DNA of 64,000 bases from Helicobacter sp. 16-1353 (GTDB lineage: Bacteria > Campylobacterota > Campylobacteria > Campylobacterales > Helicobacteraceae): NCBI RefSeq assembly GCF_003288815.1, contig NZ_NHYM01000007.1, forward strand, positions 1 to 64,000, read 5' to 3'. A program made the translations under genes and the position numbers. This document shows, in pieces, positions 26,736 to 36,683 of this stretch (the first letter of the stretch is position 1; every line of letters begins with the position of its first letter). The notes below the pieces were generated by a model. The model saw only the letters and a list, made by a program, of their open reading frames with translations. It had not been told where the DNA came from and did not search any database.

Positions 26736-28199
26736 TTAGGCTTTGGAAGCTCCATTTGGTGGATTTTTGCGTGAATCTACAAATGATTTTGTGGAATCCG
26801 CAACAAGTGAGCCAAATATAAATGCTAAGCTTAGAGCTAAGAATGTGGATTCTGGGTGTCCTGTGAGTGGGTCGCCACTTGTTCCAGCTCCGATATAAAG
26901 TAGCATAATGCCCCCCCCTAGGATGGCAGAAATTGGGAGTGCAGAGTTAGGCTGAGTTGGGGTAGATTCCGCTAGATTAGTGGATTCCGTGCCGGAATTT
27001 AAAGCGGATTCAATATTAGATTCCGCACCGGAATTTTTGATGGAATTAAAGCCAAATTCCACAGATTCCACTCTAGATTCTGCGGATTCTGCCCTATTTT
27101 TACGCCATATTTTAAGATACTTCCAGCCCATATTAAATACCGCAAAATAGAAAAATAGTAGGCTTAAAAGCCCTATAATCCCACGCTTTGCCATAAAGTT
27201 AAGAATATCATTATGTCTTTTGCCCCGCCCATCGCCGATAGTATTGATATTTTTATCCGTGCCACTTAACTCTTTAATCTCAGTAGTTCGTTCCGCCGCA
27301 CTTTTTGCACTTAGTCCAATTAGTGGCGAAATCCTAAACATCGCTAATGCTTCCTTATACATCACCAGCCTAAGCCCAATTGATGAGCTATAATCGCCAC
27401 TTTTGATTTGCTCTAGTTCGCTCTGTGTGTATTCTAATCTATCGTGTGGCGTGGCTTGTGCGACTATGTAGCCGATAATTCCAATTAATAATAAAAATGA
27501 TAAAAAGTATTTTAGGGCAGTTTTTAGATTTATGATTTTGGTAAAAATACTAAAGATAAATAGCACCACACACGCAAATACAACGCCCAGCACGACGCCT
27601 CTAAGCCCACTTCCCACGACTCCAGAAAATGCCAAAAGCGAGGCAATCAAAAAAACTGCCTTATATTTATGGGAGCTAAAAATAAAAAGGATTAGATTCA
27701 TCACGCATAATGCCCCGCAGATAATGCCAAACTCATTTATCCCGCTAAAGCCCTCTACCCTAGCCCCAGCGTATAATAAATCTGTAAAAATATAAAGTTG
27801 CGATAATGCGATAAGTCCATTGATGATTCCAGCCGCACAAATCGAAAAATACAATATGTTTTTATTGATTTGTGGCTTTGTTTTGAATAATAAAAGAATG
27901 ATAAATGCGAATAATAAATATTTGCTAGGTAAATCTAACTCGCTAAATCCAATTGATAAGCTACTATTTACCAAAAGTGGCGGGAGTGCGGAAAATGCCA
28001 TTAATAAAAATGCGATGAAAAGAAATTTTTCCTCTTTTTCTAGGGCGAAAACTGCGAGTTTTTTTAGCTTTAAAAAAATGTAATATGATAGCAAAACTAA
28101 AAATAGCAAAATGCTACATACTTGCACACTAGGGCGAATCCCACTCGTTACAAAAAACCCCACCACAAGCAATGAAAACAAAATATAAAAAATTCGCAT
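26736..28199 (-). CDS. O-antigen ligase family protein (WaaL/Wzy_C) with G8 tract
   Basis: A 487-residue polytopic membrane protein. About eleven hydrophobic helices and a periplasmic loop with RHNDILNFMAKRGIIGLL (His329), the WaaL catalytic region, plus Arg-rich AGARVEGF and GLRGVVLG segments. Residues about 369-418 form a Glu-Ser-rich linker before the last TM helices. Codons 428-430 (GGG GGG GGC) contain a run of eight G. It is expected to join glycan to lipid A-core or another carrier. AUG 28199 lies 35 bases after the dnaB stop region; transcription probably starts upstream in dnaB or locally. Second ligase-like gene in tandem. Confidence 0.82.
   Translation of the reverse strand: MRIFYILFSLLVVGFFVTSGIRPSVQVCSILLFLVLLSYYIFLKLKKLAVFALEKEEKFLFIAFLLMAFSALPPLLVNSSLSIGFSELDLPSKYLLFAFIILLLFKTKPQINKNILYFSICAAGIINGLIALSQLYIFTDLLYAGARVEGFSGINEFGIICGALCVMNLILFIFSSHKYKAVFLIASLLAFSGVVGSGLRGVVLGVVFACVVLFIFSIFTKIINLKTALKYFLSFLLLIGIIGYIVAQATPHDRLEYTQSELEQIKSGDYSSSIGLRLVMYKEALAMFRISPLIGLSAKSAAERTTEIKELSGTDKNINTIGDGRGKRHNDILNFMAKRGIIGLLSLLFFYFAVFNMGWKYLKIWRKNRAESAESRVESVEFGFNSIKNSGAESNIESALNSGTESTNLAESTPTQPNSALPISAILGGGIMLLYIGAGTSGDPLTGHPESTFLALSLAFIFGSLVADSTKSFVDSRKNPPNGASKA
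26911..26918 (-). repeat. Poly-G8 tract inside the O-antigen ligase gene
   Basis: Eight C on the plus strand, G8 in the coding strand. The length seen keeps the frame. A loss of one G would end translation about 25 codons later; a gain would replace the C-terminal TM region. Runs of this type are classic contingency loci in Helicobacter and Campylobacter. Confidence 0.75.
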
Positions 28200-28234
28200 A
28201 AAAGTTATCCTTAATATCTCTTAAAATCTCATAA

Positions 28235-29653
28235 TTAAAGCGGAATCATATCATCTAAATCATTCAATATTTTCGTTTCGCTCTGCTCGGTAATATGGCT
28301 TTCAATGCTAACAAATCTTGTATATTTAGTATCCATTTTAAGCTTTATTGTGCCAATAGGTCCATTTCTATGTTTGCCTATTATTAGCTCAGCCTCTTCA
28401 TTATCCTGCTCTACTAATATCTCTTCTTTTGGAGGTGGTTTACCCTCTTTTTTTGCTTGTTCTATTTTTTCTTTCATATCTCTACGCTTATAAACTGCAT
28501 CACGATAAATAAATAAGATAATATCTGCGTCCTGCTCTATTGAGCCTGATTCCCTTAAATCACTCAAAATCGGGCGTCTATCGCCTCTACTCTCTAATGT
28601 CCTATTTAATTGACTCAATGCAAGAATAGGAATATCTAATTCCCTAGCTAGAATCTTCAAACCTCTAGAAATCTCGGCAATCTCTAAATGCCTGTCCTTA
28701 TTCCCTATGCCAGACATTATTTGCAAGTAATCCACAATAGCTAAAGATATACTAGGGTCTTTTGACTTTAGCTTTCGCAATTTACTTCTTAAATGCGTTA
28801 TATCCAAGCCACCGCTATCATCAATATAGAATTTCCAAGATTCTAATTTGTCGCAAGTAGATTGAAAATAATTCCACTCTTTATCATCTAAATCACCTAT
28901 GCGAAGTCGCTGTAAAGGAATATTAGCGATGGACGACATCATTCTTAAAACAATCTGTTCTGCTCCCATCTCAAGGCTGAAAAATGCAACTCCTTTACCA
29001 CTTTTTAGTGTGGGTATTAACATATTTAATGCTAAGGAAGTTTTCCCCATAGCAGGGCGAGCCGCTAAGATTATCAACTCTCCTTTATTAAATCCAGTGG
29101 TATATCGATTTAATTCAGGGAATCCTGTATCAACACCTATTAAATAGCTATTACCTCGTTCTTTTAGCTCTTTTATCATCGAAATCACAGAAGAAGTAAC
29201 ATCGCCAAAAGTCCTAAACTCCCTATTTGATGATTTGCTTTGGAGATTGAAAATCTCGCTTTCTAATTCATTTATGATTTCTCTTGAGGGGAGATTTATA
29301 TCAATACTTTTTTCTTTAATAGTATTTGCTAGGTGATGTAATTTTCGTTTTAGGGATAAATCCTGAATCTCTTTTACATATGATTTAATGTCGATTATAG
29401 GGGCAGTTGATATAATCTCAAAAATATCTTCATCGATATTTGCTTTAGATGATAATTTTTTGCGGATAAACTCCTCATTAATAGGCAAATCAAGTCGTTT
29501 TAGATTCCCCATTGTTGCAAAAATAATAGAGTGATTATGGTATCCAAAATCACTAGGTCCTAACTCATCTTCGATAGTATCAAAAATATTAGGGTCAAAT
29601 AATATCGCAGATAATAAGGACCTCTCAATTGGGATATTAAATAAATCGTGCAT
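28235..29653 (-). CDS. dnaB: Replicative DNA helicase DnaB
   Basis: Hexameric 5'-3' helicase of the replication fork. The N-terminal primase-interacting domain starts NIPIERSLLSAILFDPN; the RecA-like domain has Walker A ARPAMGKTS (198-206), AFFSLEMGAEQIVLRM, Walker B-like LAIVDYLQIMSG, and SQLNRTLESRGDRRP with the arginine finger. Length 472 is normal. The start shares one base with the ppa stop (TAATG). Confidence 0.96.
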   Translation of the reverse strand: MHDLFNIPIERSLLSAILFDPNIFDTIEDELGPSDFGYHNHSIIFATMGNLKRLDLPINEEFIRKKLSSKANIDEDIFEIISTAPIIDIKSYVKEIQDLSLKRKLHHLANTIKEKSIDINLPSREIINELESEIFNLQSKSSNREFRTFGDVTSSVISMIKELKERGNSYLIGVDTGFPELNRYTTGFNKGELIILAARPAMGKTSLALNMLIPTLKSGKGVAFFSLEMGAEQIVLRMMSSIANIPLQRLRIGDLDDKEWNYFQSTCDKLESWKFYIDDSGGLDITHLRSKLRKLKSKDPSISLAIVDYLQIMSGIGNKDRHLEIAEISRGLKILARELDIPILALSQLNRTLESRGDRRPILSDLRESGSIEQDADIILFIYRDAVYKRRDMKEKIEQAKKEGKPPPKEEILVEQDNEEAELIIGKHRNGPIGTIKLKMDTKYTRFVSIESHITEQSETKILNDLDDMIPL

Positions 29654-30177
29654 TACTTGCTATTTTGATATTTTTTTATTGAGGATTCTAGAATCTCATA
29701 GGCTTTGTCTTTATTTTCATATTTCTTAACTCTTACCCATTTATCATTTTCAAGCATTTTATATGTCTCAAAAAAGTTCTTAATTCGTGCCAATGTAGCC
29801 TCTGAAATATCATCAATATCTTGTATATTTGTATAATTTGGGTCAATATTATCAAGCGGTAATGCTAGGATTTTCTCGTCCATTCCAGATTCATCTTCCA
29901 TAATAAGAACGCCAACTAATCTAACCCTAATAATACTTCCTGCTTGAAGTGGATAGTTATTTAACACCAAAATATCGACTGGGTCGCCATCATCTGCCAA
30001 AGTATCTGGCACAAATCCATAATTTGCAGGATAATAAACGGCACTATACATAACCCTATCAACTACAATTGCACCTGTTTCTTTGTCAATTTCATATTTT
30101 ATATTTGAGCCATAAGGTATTTCTATAACCGCATTTATATAATCTTTTGTTCCATATCCTATTTTGTCTAAATTCAT
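29653..30177 (-). CDS. ppa: Inorganic pyrophosphatase Ppa
   Basis: Soluble class I pyrophosphatase that drives biosynthetic reactions by hydrolysing PPi. The signature DDGDPVDILVLNNYPLQ holds the metal-binding Asp residues; EIPYGSNIKYEIDKETG contributes substrate-binding Lys. At 174 residues full length. Between adk and dnaB in a conserved run; the C-terminal coding end contains GATTCTAGAATC, one of the window's repeated palindromes. Confidence 0.95.
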   Translation of the reverse strand: MNLDKIGYGTKDYINAVIEIPYGSNIKYEIDKETGAIVVDRVMYSAVYYPANYGFVPDTLADDGDPVDILVLNNYPLQAGSIIRVRLVGVLIMEDESGMDEKILALPLDNIDPNYTNIQDIDDISEATLARIKNFFETYKMLENDKWVRVKKYENKDKAYEILESSIKKYQNSK

Positions 30178-30187
30178 TTTTCTCTCC

Positions 30188-30760
30188 TTAAATTTTACTT
30201 TTTATATAAGATTCCATCTCACTAACAATTTCCTCGATACCTCGCTCACCATTAATTTTTTTTAAGATATTAAGGCTATTGTAGAATCTTTGAATGCTTT
30301 CTAAAGGTTCTAAATAAACACTCATTCTATTTTTGAAAACCTCAACATTATCATCGCTTCCCCTAGCTCTTCCAATAACTCTATCAAAAGCAGTTTCTTC
30401 GCTAACAACAACCTCAATCACACTAATCAAATGCACTTCGCTTTGCGATTTTAAAACCTTGTCTAATTCTTCCATCTGCTCTACACTTCTAGGATAGCCA
30501 TCAATTAAAATGACATCTTTTGGTGCATTTTTAAGTGCTGATAAAATAGTATCGACAACAATATCCAAAGGCACAAGATTCCCTTTTGAGGTGTATTTAT
30601 CGATAGTTTTTCCAAGCTCTGTTTCTTTTGCAACCTCCTCTCTAAGTAAGTCGCCCGTTGAATAATGCACTATCATATCTTTATTATTTTGTGCGATATG
30701 CTGTGCATCTGTGGTTTTTCCACTGCCCGGAGCACCGATAATTAAAAATAACTTTTTCAT
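30188..30760 (-). CDS. adk: Adenylate kinase Adk
   Basis: Interconverts ATP, ADP and AMP. P-loop GAPGSGKTT (residues 8-16), AMP-binding [20 protein letters not shown] and the [10 protein letters not shown] segment are all present. The lid is short, as is usual in Campylobacterota, giving 190 residues. Ten bases separate it from both aspS and ppa, consistent with one operon. Confidence 0.95.
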   Translation of the reverse strand: MKKLFLIIGAPGSGKTTDAQHIAQNNKDMIVHYSTGDLLREEVAKETELGKTIDKYTSKGNLVPLDIVVDTILSALKNAPKDVILIDGYPRSVEQMEELDKVLKSQSEVHLISVIEVVVSEETAFDRVIGRARGSDDNVEVFKNRMSVYLEPLESIQRFYNSLNILKKINGERGIEEIVSEMESYIKSKI

Positions 30761-30770
30761 AAATCCTCCT

Positions 30771-32516
30771 CTAAATTTTTTTATCTTTTATCCGCAATCC
30801 AAGTTCATCTAATTGCGATTTATCAACCTTACTTGGAGCATCACTCAAAAGGTCTGTGGCTTTTTGAGTTTTTGGAAAAGCAATAACATCACGAATGCTA
30901 TTTTGTTTCGTAAGTAACATTATCAATCTATCAAATCCAATAGCAAATCCTCCGTGTGGCGGTGCTCCATAGCTTAGTGCCTCTAATAAAAAGCCAAATT
31001 TCTCATTTGCTTCATTTTCATCAATATCAAGCAACTTAAATACCTTTTGTTGAATATCACTTTTATGGATTCTAATACTTCCGCCACCAAGCTCAACGCC
31101 ATTTAAAACCACATCATAGGCGATAGAAGTCATATCTAGCGGATTAATCTCATCGATATTATTTGGCATTGTAAATGGGTGATGAAGTGCTTTAAGGCGA
31201 TTTTCATTATATTCAAACATAGGAAAATCCACAACCCAAAGAAATGCAAATTTATCTTCATCAATTAGATTCATCATAGAAGCAATTTTTAATCTTAATC
31301 TTCCCATATAATCCAAGATTATCTCTTTTTCACCTGCACCAAAAAATACAATATCATTATCGCAAAGTTTAAGCTTATCACGCATTTTAGCAACAGAATC
31401 ACTGCTTAGAAATTTTACAATTGGACCTTTTAGTTCCCCATCTCGCACTTGGATATAAGCTAAACCTTTCGCACCAAATTTCCGCACAAATTCATCGCAC
31501 TCACCTAGAATCTTACGCGTAAAAAAGCTATCGCCATTTGGAATCTTCAATGCCTTAAATCTATTTTTCTTTAAATCTTTGGCAATAGAGCTAAAAATCT
31601 CATTATTGGAATCTACAAAAAACTCACCTACATCAACCAAAGGAAGTTCAAATCGTAAATCTGGCTTATCGCTTCCGTAGTTTTCCATCGCATCATTATA
31701 TTGCAATCGCATAAAAGGCGTCTTAATAGTATATCCGCATACTTCAAAAATATCTTTCAATAAAGATTCTGCTACATTCATAACATCATTTTGATTGCAA
31801 AAACTCATCTCAACATCTATTTGGGTAAATTCTGGCTGTCTATCAGCTCTCAAATCCTCATCTCTAAAACATTTTGCAATTTGAAAATATCTATCAAATC
31901 CGCCAACCATAAGCAATTGCTTAAATAATTGTGGGGATTGCGGGAGTGCAAAAAATTCTCCATTGTAGATTCTACTTGGAACTAAATAATCTCTAGCACC
32001 TTCTGGTGTGGCTCTCGTTAAAATTGGGGTTTCAATCTCCAAAAAATCCATTTTGCTAAGTGATTGCCTAACCTGCAATGCAACTTTACTTCGTAGTTTA
32101 AATATTTCATAAGATTTATTAGACCTTAAATCAAGATAGCGATATTTTAATCGTAATTCTTCGCTTGTATTTGTGTCTCCTATGGTAATTGGCGGAGTTT
32201 GGCTTTTATTTTCTATAATTAGCGAATCCAACTCAACCTCGATTTTGCCTGTTTTTAATTTTGGATTCTCTAGTCCTTTCCCTCTAGGGCGAATCCTACC
32301 TTTTGCGATTAACACAAATTCATCTCTAACCTTACTTGCGGTATTATAGGCTTTGCTATTTGGGTCGCAAACTAATTGCACAATCCCGCTTTTATCTCGT
32401 AAATCAATAAAAACTACGCCCCCGTGGTCTCTATAGGTATTACACCAACCGCATAGCTCAACTACTTCACCTATATTATTTTCGTTTAATTCTGTGCACA
32501 AATGAGTTCTCAACAT
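30771..32516 (-). CDS. aspS: Aspartyl-tRNA synthetase AspS
   Basis: Charges tRNA(Asp). OB-fold anticodon domain at residues 1-110 ([19 protein letters not shown]), class II catalytic core with motif 2 [19 protein letters not shown] and motif 3 [18 protein letters not shown], and the bacterial GAD insertion. I start at ATG 32516 rather than TTG 32528, since TTGGA lies seven bases upstream and the family begins MLRTHLC. In Campylobacterota AspRS is generally of the kind that also charges tRNA(Asn); not testable here. Confidence 0.95.
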   Translation of the reverse strand: MLRTHLCTELNENNIGEVVELCGWCNTYRDHGGVVFIDLRDKSGIVQLVCDPNSKAYNTASKVRDEFVLIAKGRIRPRGKGLENPKLKTGKIEVELDSLIIENKSQTPPITIGDTNTSEELRLKYRYLDLRSNKSYEIFKLRSKVALQVRQSLSKMDFLEIETPILTRATPEGARDYLVPSRIYNGEFFALPQSPQLFKQLLMVGGFDRYFQIAKCFRDEDLRADRQPEFTQIDVEMSFCNQNDVMNVAESLLKDIFEVCGYTIKTPFMRLQYNDAMENYGSDKPDLRFELPLVDVGEFFVDSNNEIFSSIAKDLKKNRFKALKIPNGDSFFTRKILGECDEFVRKFGAKGLAYIQVRDGELKGPIVKFLSSDSVAKMRDKLKLCDNDIVFFGAGEKEIILDYMGRLRLKIASMMNLIDEDKFAFLWVVDFPMFEYNENRLKALHHPFTMPNNIDEINPLDMTSIAYDVVLNGVELGGGSIRIHKSDIQQKVFKLLDIDENEANEKFGFLLEALSYGAPPHGGFAIGFDRLIMLLTKQNSIRDVIAFPKTQKATDLLSDAPSKVDKSQLDELGLRIKDKKI

Positions 32517-32572
32517 CAATAAATCCAACTTTGTATTTTAAATTTTAATTTTGCGATTTTATCACAATTTGA

Positions 32573-33520
32573 TTATAAACTTGTATTCTCTAATATTTTC
32601 CTTAGCTCAAATTCAATCTCAATCGGTTTTAGCTTCGTTATAAAAGCATCGGCTTTGAGCGATTTTGCCATTGAAATATTAGATTCGCTACTCATTGAAG
32701 TATTAATTATCACGGGTATATTTTTAAATTCTGGGGTATTTTTAACTTGTTTTAAAACCTCAAATCCTGATATTACGGGCATTTCTAAATCTGTTATAAT
32801 AGCCCCAATAGATGATAAATCATTAGTTTTATGCAAATATTCTAATAAATCACCACCATTTGGAAATGAAAAATACCTAAGCCCCAATTTTTCTAATATT
32901 AACTGCATTGATTTTGTAACAGATTTGGAATCTTCTGCTAAAAGTATGATTTTATCTGTATATATTTTTTCTAAGGTTTGCATACTTAATGTATTATAAT
33001 CCTTTATCATTGGAAATATCTCGCTCAACATCTTTTCAACATCAAGCACTTGGACAATCTTTCCATCATCAAATTTTGTAGTGGCAACGACTTTTCCATT
33101 TTTTTGGAATCCATATTCACTTCCAGTAACTACATCGTTCCAATTTCGTTGGATAATTCTCTTCACAGAGTGAATCTTAAGACCCACAGTATATCCGCTA
33201 AACTCACAGATAACTACAAGATTCTTATTTGATTGTATGGAATGCTCTTTTAGATTATTTATTGTGGAATCTGGATTGAAATAAAGCCATCTTTTCAAAT
33301 CAAGTAAAGGTATGGATTCCCCTCTCATTGTTATAAATCCTAATACAACATCATTATCTTCGCCCTCTGTTTTTGTGATAACATCTGTATAATGCACGAC
33401 TTCACGCACTTTAAATACATTCGTAGCGTATAGCTCACCATCTTCCTCAAGCAAAAAGCATAGAAATTGCACTTCATTTAATAAATGCAATTCTGAAGAT
33501 TTCACAACTTCTTTTACCAA
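32573..33520 (-). CDS. cheV: CheV chemotaxis coupling protein
   Basis: Fusion of a CheW-like domain (about 10-170) with a response-regulator receiver (about 190-312), used to couple chemoreceptors to CheA and to tune the response. CheW features: EVQFLCFLLEEDGELYATNV and GFITMRGESIPLLDL. Receiver features: ILLAEDSKSV, IITDLEMPVISGFEVL with the phospho-Asp, and the conserved Lys in FITKLKPIE. Helicobacter carries several CheV paralogues; position between ligA and aspS matches H. pylori cheV1. Confidence 0.93.
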   Translation of the reverse strand: MVKEVVKSSELHLLNEVQFLCFLLEEDGELYATNVFKVREVVHYTDVITKTEGEDNDVVLGFITMRGESIPLLDLKRWLYFNPDSTINNLKEHSIQSNKNLVVICEFSGYTVGLKIHSVKRIIQRNWNDVVTGSEYGFQKNGKVVATTKFDDGKIVQVLDVEKMLSEIFPMIKDYNTLSMQTLEKIYTDKIILLAEDSKSVTKSMQLILEKLGLRYFSFPNGGDLLEYLHKTNDLSSIGAIITDLEMPVISGFEVLKQVKNTPEFKNIPVIINTSMSSESNISMAKSLKADAFITKLKPIEIEFELRKILENTSL

Positions 33521-33557
33521 TTTATTGTCCTTGAATATATTAAGATAAAAGTTATTA

Positions 33558-33563
33558 TATAAT
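33558..33563 (+). promoter_or_regulatory. -10 box candidate for ligA
   Basis: Perfect TATAAT about 47 bases before the ligA ATG, in the 89-base divergent spacer between cheV and ligA. Confidence 0.4.
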
Positions 33564-33609
33564 TTCTAGCTTTAAATGTTAAGATTAAATCATAAAAAGA
33601 GTTTAAGAA

Positions 33610-35571
33610 ATGATTATTGATTACAATACCTACAAACAAAAAACAGAGATTCTAAAAAAAATGGCTTATCATTATTATATGCTAGATTCTCCAATCGCGA
33701 GTGATGATGAATATGATACATTATATGCTGAATTAATAGAGTTTGAAAAGCAGAATCCACACCTAATAGATTCCACATCTCCAACGCAAAGGGTTGGAGA
33801 TAAGATTAGCGAATCCTTTCCAAAAATTGCCCATATAGAAAAAATGTGGAGTTTAGATGATATTTTTAATGAAAAGGAGCTAAAGTTGTGGATTGAGCGA
33901 ATCTATAAAAATGCAAGAAATATGGCTTTTATGTGTGATGCGAAATTTGATGGTGCAAGCTTAAATCTAACCTATGACAATGGTATTTTAATCACAGCTA
34001 CCACAAGGGGAGATGGTAGCATTGGCGAGATGGTGATAGAAAATGCAAGGACAATTAATTCAATCCCGCTAAGCATTCCTTATAAAAATAAAATTGAGAT
34101 TCGAGGAGAAGTGGTAATAAGCAAAAATGATTTTGAAAAGCTAAATAACGAGCGATTAGAAAATGGAGAAAATATTTTTGCAAATCCAAGAAACGCAGCT
34201 TCTGGAAGCTTAAGGCAATTAGATTCTAAAATCACAAAAAAACGAAAATTAAGATTTATTCCGTGGGGATTTGGGTATTGTGAGATACAAAATAATAGCT
34301 TTTTTGAGCGTTTGAATCTTATAAAAAGCTTTGGTTTTATAGATACGAAACTAAGCAGACTTTGCAATAATATAAATGAAATAGAAGAATTCTATCAAGA
34401 ATTGGTTAATATCAGGCATTCATATGAAATTATGCTAGATGGAATGGTTATTAGGCTTGATGATATACCAAAACAAAATGAGCTTGGATATACAAATAAG
34501 AATCCTAGATTCGCGGTTGCATATAAATTTCCCGCTATAGAAAAACAAACAAAAATCTTAGATGTAAGCTTTTCTGTTGGGCGAAGTGGGGTTATCACTC
34601 CTGTAGCAGAACTAGAAAAAGTAAATATTGAAGGTGCTAATATAAGCAAAGCGACTTTGCATAATTTTGATGAAATAGAGAAAAAAGATATTAGGATAAA
34701 TGACACTGTGCTTATCATTCGAAGTGGTGATGTTATCCCAAAGATTATTAAGCCTATAAAAGAATTGCGAAATGGTAGCGAAATAAGTATCAAAAAACCT
34801 ACTATTTGTCCTGTTTGTGAGACTAAATTACTAATAGAAGATATTTTAATCAAATGTCAAAATCTAAAATGCAAAGCTAGGGTAAAAAATGCGATTATTC
34901 ATTTTTGCTCTAAAAAAGCAATGGATATAAATGGATTGGGTGAGAAAATCGTAGATTTTTTATTTGAAAATGGAATAATTAGCAATATCAAGGATATTTA
35001 TAGTATAGAATATACCGCATTAGAGGGGAAAGAGGGTTGGCAGGATAAAAAAATAAATAATCTTATAAATGCGATTGAAAACAGCAAAAAAACACCATTA
35101 TGGCGTTTTATAAATGCACTTGGAATAGAGCATATTGGAGAGGGCACGAGTAAGAAACTAGCTTCTGTGCTTGGCTTTAGAATCTTTGATATAGATTATA
35201 ATGGATTAATGAATGTTGATGGGATAGGTGAAGAGAGTGCAAATTCTATATTGCTATTTATGAATACAAATAGAAATCTAATTAATGAATTATTAGAAAT
35301 CATAAAACCACAAGTGGAATCTCGCCAAAACAGCGATATATTAAGCAATGAAATTATTGTTCTTAGCGGAAGTATGTCAAAACCAAGAGATGAGATTGCC
35401 GCTAAATTGGAATCCTTGGGAGCAAGTATTAGCTCTAGTGTTGGCAAAAAAACAACAATGCTTGTTATTGGTGAAAATCCCGGAAGCAAAAGGGATAAAG
35501 CCCTTAATCTTGGAATAAAAATCGTTAATGAAGATGAATTAAATGAGATAATAAAAAAAGCAGAATCCTAA
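33610..35571 (+). CDS. ligA: NAD-dependent DNA ligase LigA
   Basis: Seals nicks during replication and repair. N-terminal NAD-binding Ia domain (YYMLDSPIASDDEYD), adenylation motif CDAKFDGAS with Lys112, OB fold, a four-Cys zinc finger (CPVC then CQNLKC), helix-hairpin-helix segments and a C-terminal BRCT domain from about residue 580. The 653-residue length is normal. The last four bases overlap the convergent methyltransferase-like gene. Confidence 0.97.
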   Translation: MIIDYNTYKQKTEILKKMAYHYYMLDSPIASDDEYDTLYAELIEFEKQNPHLIDSTSPTQRVGDKISESFPKIAHIEKMWSLDDIFNEKELKLWIERIYKNARNMAFMCDAKFDGASLNLTYDNGILITATTRGDGSIGEMVIENARTINSIPLSIPYKNKIEIRGEVVISKNDFEKLNNERLENGENIFANPRNAASGSLRQLDSKITKKRKLRFIPWGFGYCEIQNNSFFERLNLIKSFGFIDTKLSRLCNNINEIEEFYQELVNIRHSYEIMLDGMVIRLDDIPKQNELGYTNKNPRFAVAYKFPAIEKQTKILDVSFSVGRSGVITPVAELEKVNIEGANISKATLHNFDEIEKKDIRINDTVLIIRSGDVIPKIIKPIKELRNGSEISIKKPTICPVCETKLLIEDILIKCQNLKCKARVKNAIIHFCSKKAMDINGLGEKIVDFLFENGIISNIKDIYSIEYTALEGKEGWQDKKINNLINAIENSKKTPLWRFINALGIEHIGEGTSKKLASVLGFRIFDIDYNGLMNVDGIGEESANSILLFMNTNRNLINELLEIIKPQVESRQNSDILSNEIIVLSGSMSKPRDEIAAKLESLGASISSSVGKKTTMLVIGENPGSKRDKALNLGIKIVNEDELNEIIKKAES

Positions 35572-36167
35572 TATACATTGATAAAAACAGGTAAGATTCC
35601 TAGATTCTGTAGATATGTTATACAATAAATGATAAATGCTCCAAGTATCCAAACAAAGGCTCTTTTTATTTCTTTATGTAGAAAAAATGGTCTAATTTCT
35701 AATCTCTCGCTATATCGAAATTTACTAAAATTTGGGAAAAATCTAGGGGTTGATTTTAAAAATATCTTATAAGATTCCCCAAACTTATCGCTTAAAAACT
35801 TCTCTTCGCCTAAAATCGTAAAGTGATAAATAACAAGAAATAAAACAGCTCCTATGATGATTAGAATAATTTGTCCTTTTAAAAACAAAACCCCAATTAA
35901 CCCAACAAACGAAAAGAAATATAGAGGATTCCTGCAAACACTATAGATTCCATCATTTACAAAGCTAGTGCCATCATTTCCGCTATTTTTCATTCCGCCA
36001 ATGTAGAGTGTAGAGTAGATTCTCCCTAAGATTCCAATAAATAATAAAAGTAATCCTATGATATTAAATATATTTTGCATATAATAAAGTTTATTACCGC
36101 TAAATAATATCCACATTAAAAATATAATGCCAAAAATCCACTGCCAAATCATTCTATTAAATCTCAA
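35568..36167 (-). CDS. Isoprenylcysteine methyltransferase-like membrane protein (ICMT/PEMT superfamily)
   Basis: A 199-residue protein with about five TM helices. The signature RNPLYFFSFVGLIG and, later, EEKFLSDKFGESYKIF with STPRFFP mark the ICMT/PEMT superfamily, which methylates membrane substrates with SAM. Bacterial substrates are mostly unknown. Convergent with ligA (four-base overlap) and downstream of the heptose genes and three small proteins on the minus strand. Confidence 0.75.
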   Translation of the reverse strand: MRFNRMIWQWIFGIIFLMWILFSGNKLYYMQNIFNIIGLLLLFIGILGRIYSTLYIGGMKNSGNDGTSFVNDGIYSVCRNPLYFFSFVGLIGVLFLKGQIILIIIGAVLFLVIYHFTILGEEKFLSDKFGESYKIFLKSTPRFFPNFSKFRYSERLEIRPFFLHKEIKRAFVWILGAFIIYCITYLQNLGILPVFINVY

Positions 36168-36177
36168 AATTTCTCCT

Positions 36178-36672
36178 TTATTGCTCTATGCCACTAAAAT
36201 CAATTTCTGGCTTATTTTTAATATAGAATTTTACATCATTTGGGGATAAATATTGATATATTTTTTTCTTACTTAACATTCCAGCATTATCAATACTTAT
36301 GATAAATACAAGCTTTTCGCACTCAAGCCTTACGCGAAGATGAAATGTTTTCCCAATATCAAAATCATAATATCTACCTTTTATATATGAATTTTTAGTA
36401 TTTTTTTCTAAATTATATATAAAAACACTACCTAAAACCTCCCTATCACGAAGCGAATATTGCTCATTATGAATATCAAGTTCGCTAAGAAGAGAATCTA
36501 GATATACGACTTTATATCCAAAATATTTACCATCTTTTTTAATTATCTCAACTATACTTGTTCGCCCAGTAACTTCATCTTTTGGACTAAGCCAATATCC
36601 TGTAATATCTGTATTACAATTTGCGATAAGTTGGATATTTAGTATAAAAAATAAAATAAATAGAATACGCAA
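36178..36672 (-). CDS. DUF2147 family exported protein
   Basis: A 164-residue protein with an N-terminal signal peptide (about 1-18, hydrophobic LFILFFILNIQLIANC) and the DUF2147 pattern: ITGYWLSPKDEVTGRTSIVEI followed by GYKVVYL and a C-terminal beta-rich part. The family is exported and of unknown function. Ten bases separate it from the following methyltransferase-like gene. Confidence 0.7.
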   Translation of the reverse strand: MRILFILFFILNIQLIANCNTDITGYWLSPKDEVTGRTSIVEIIKKDGKYFGYKVVYLDSLLSELDIHNEQYSLRDREVLGSVFIYNLEKNTKNSYIKGRYYDFDIGKTFHLRVRLECEKLVFIISIDNAGMLSKKKIYQYLSPNDVKFYIKNKPEIDFSGIEQ

Positions 36673-36683
36673 AATGCCCTCTT

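Noticed and set aside
26498-26821. Plus-strand frame of 107 codons, Trp/Lys/Asn-rich
   Set aside because: Built from repeated GAATCC words and antisense to the end of the ligase gene; no family pattern.
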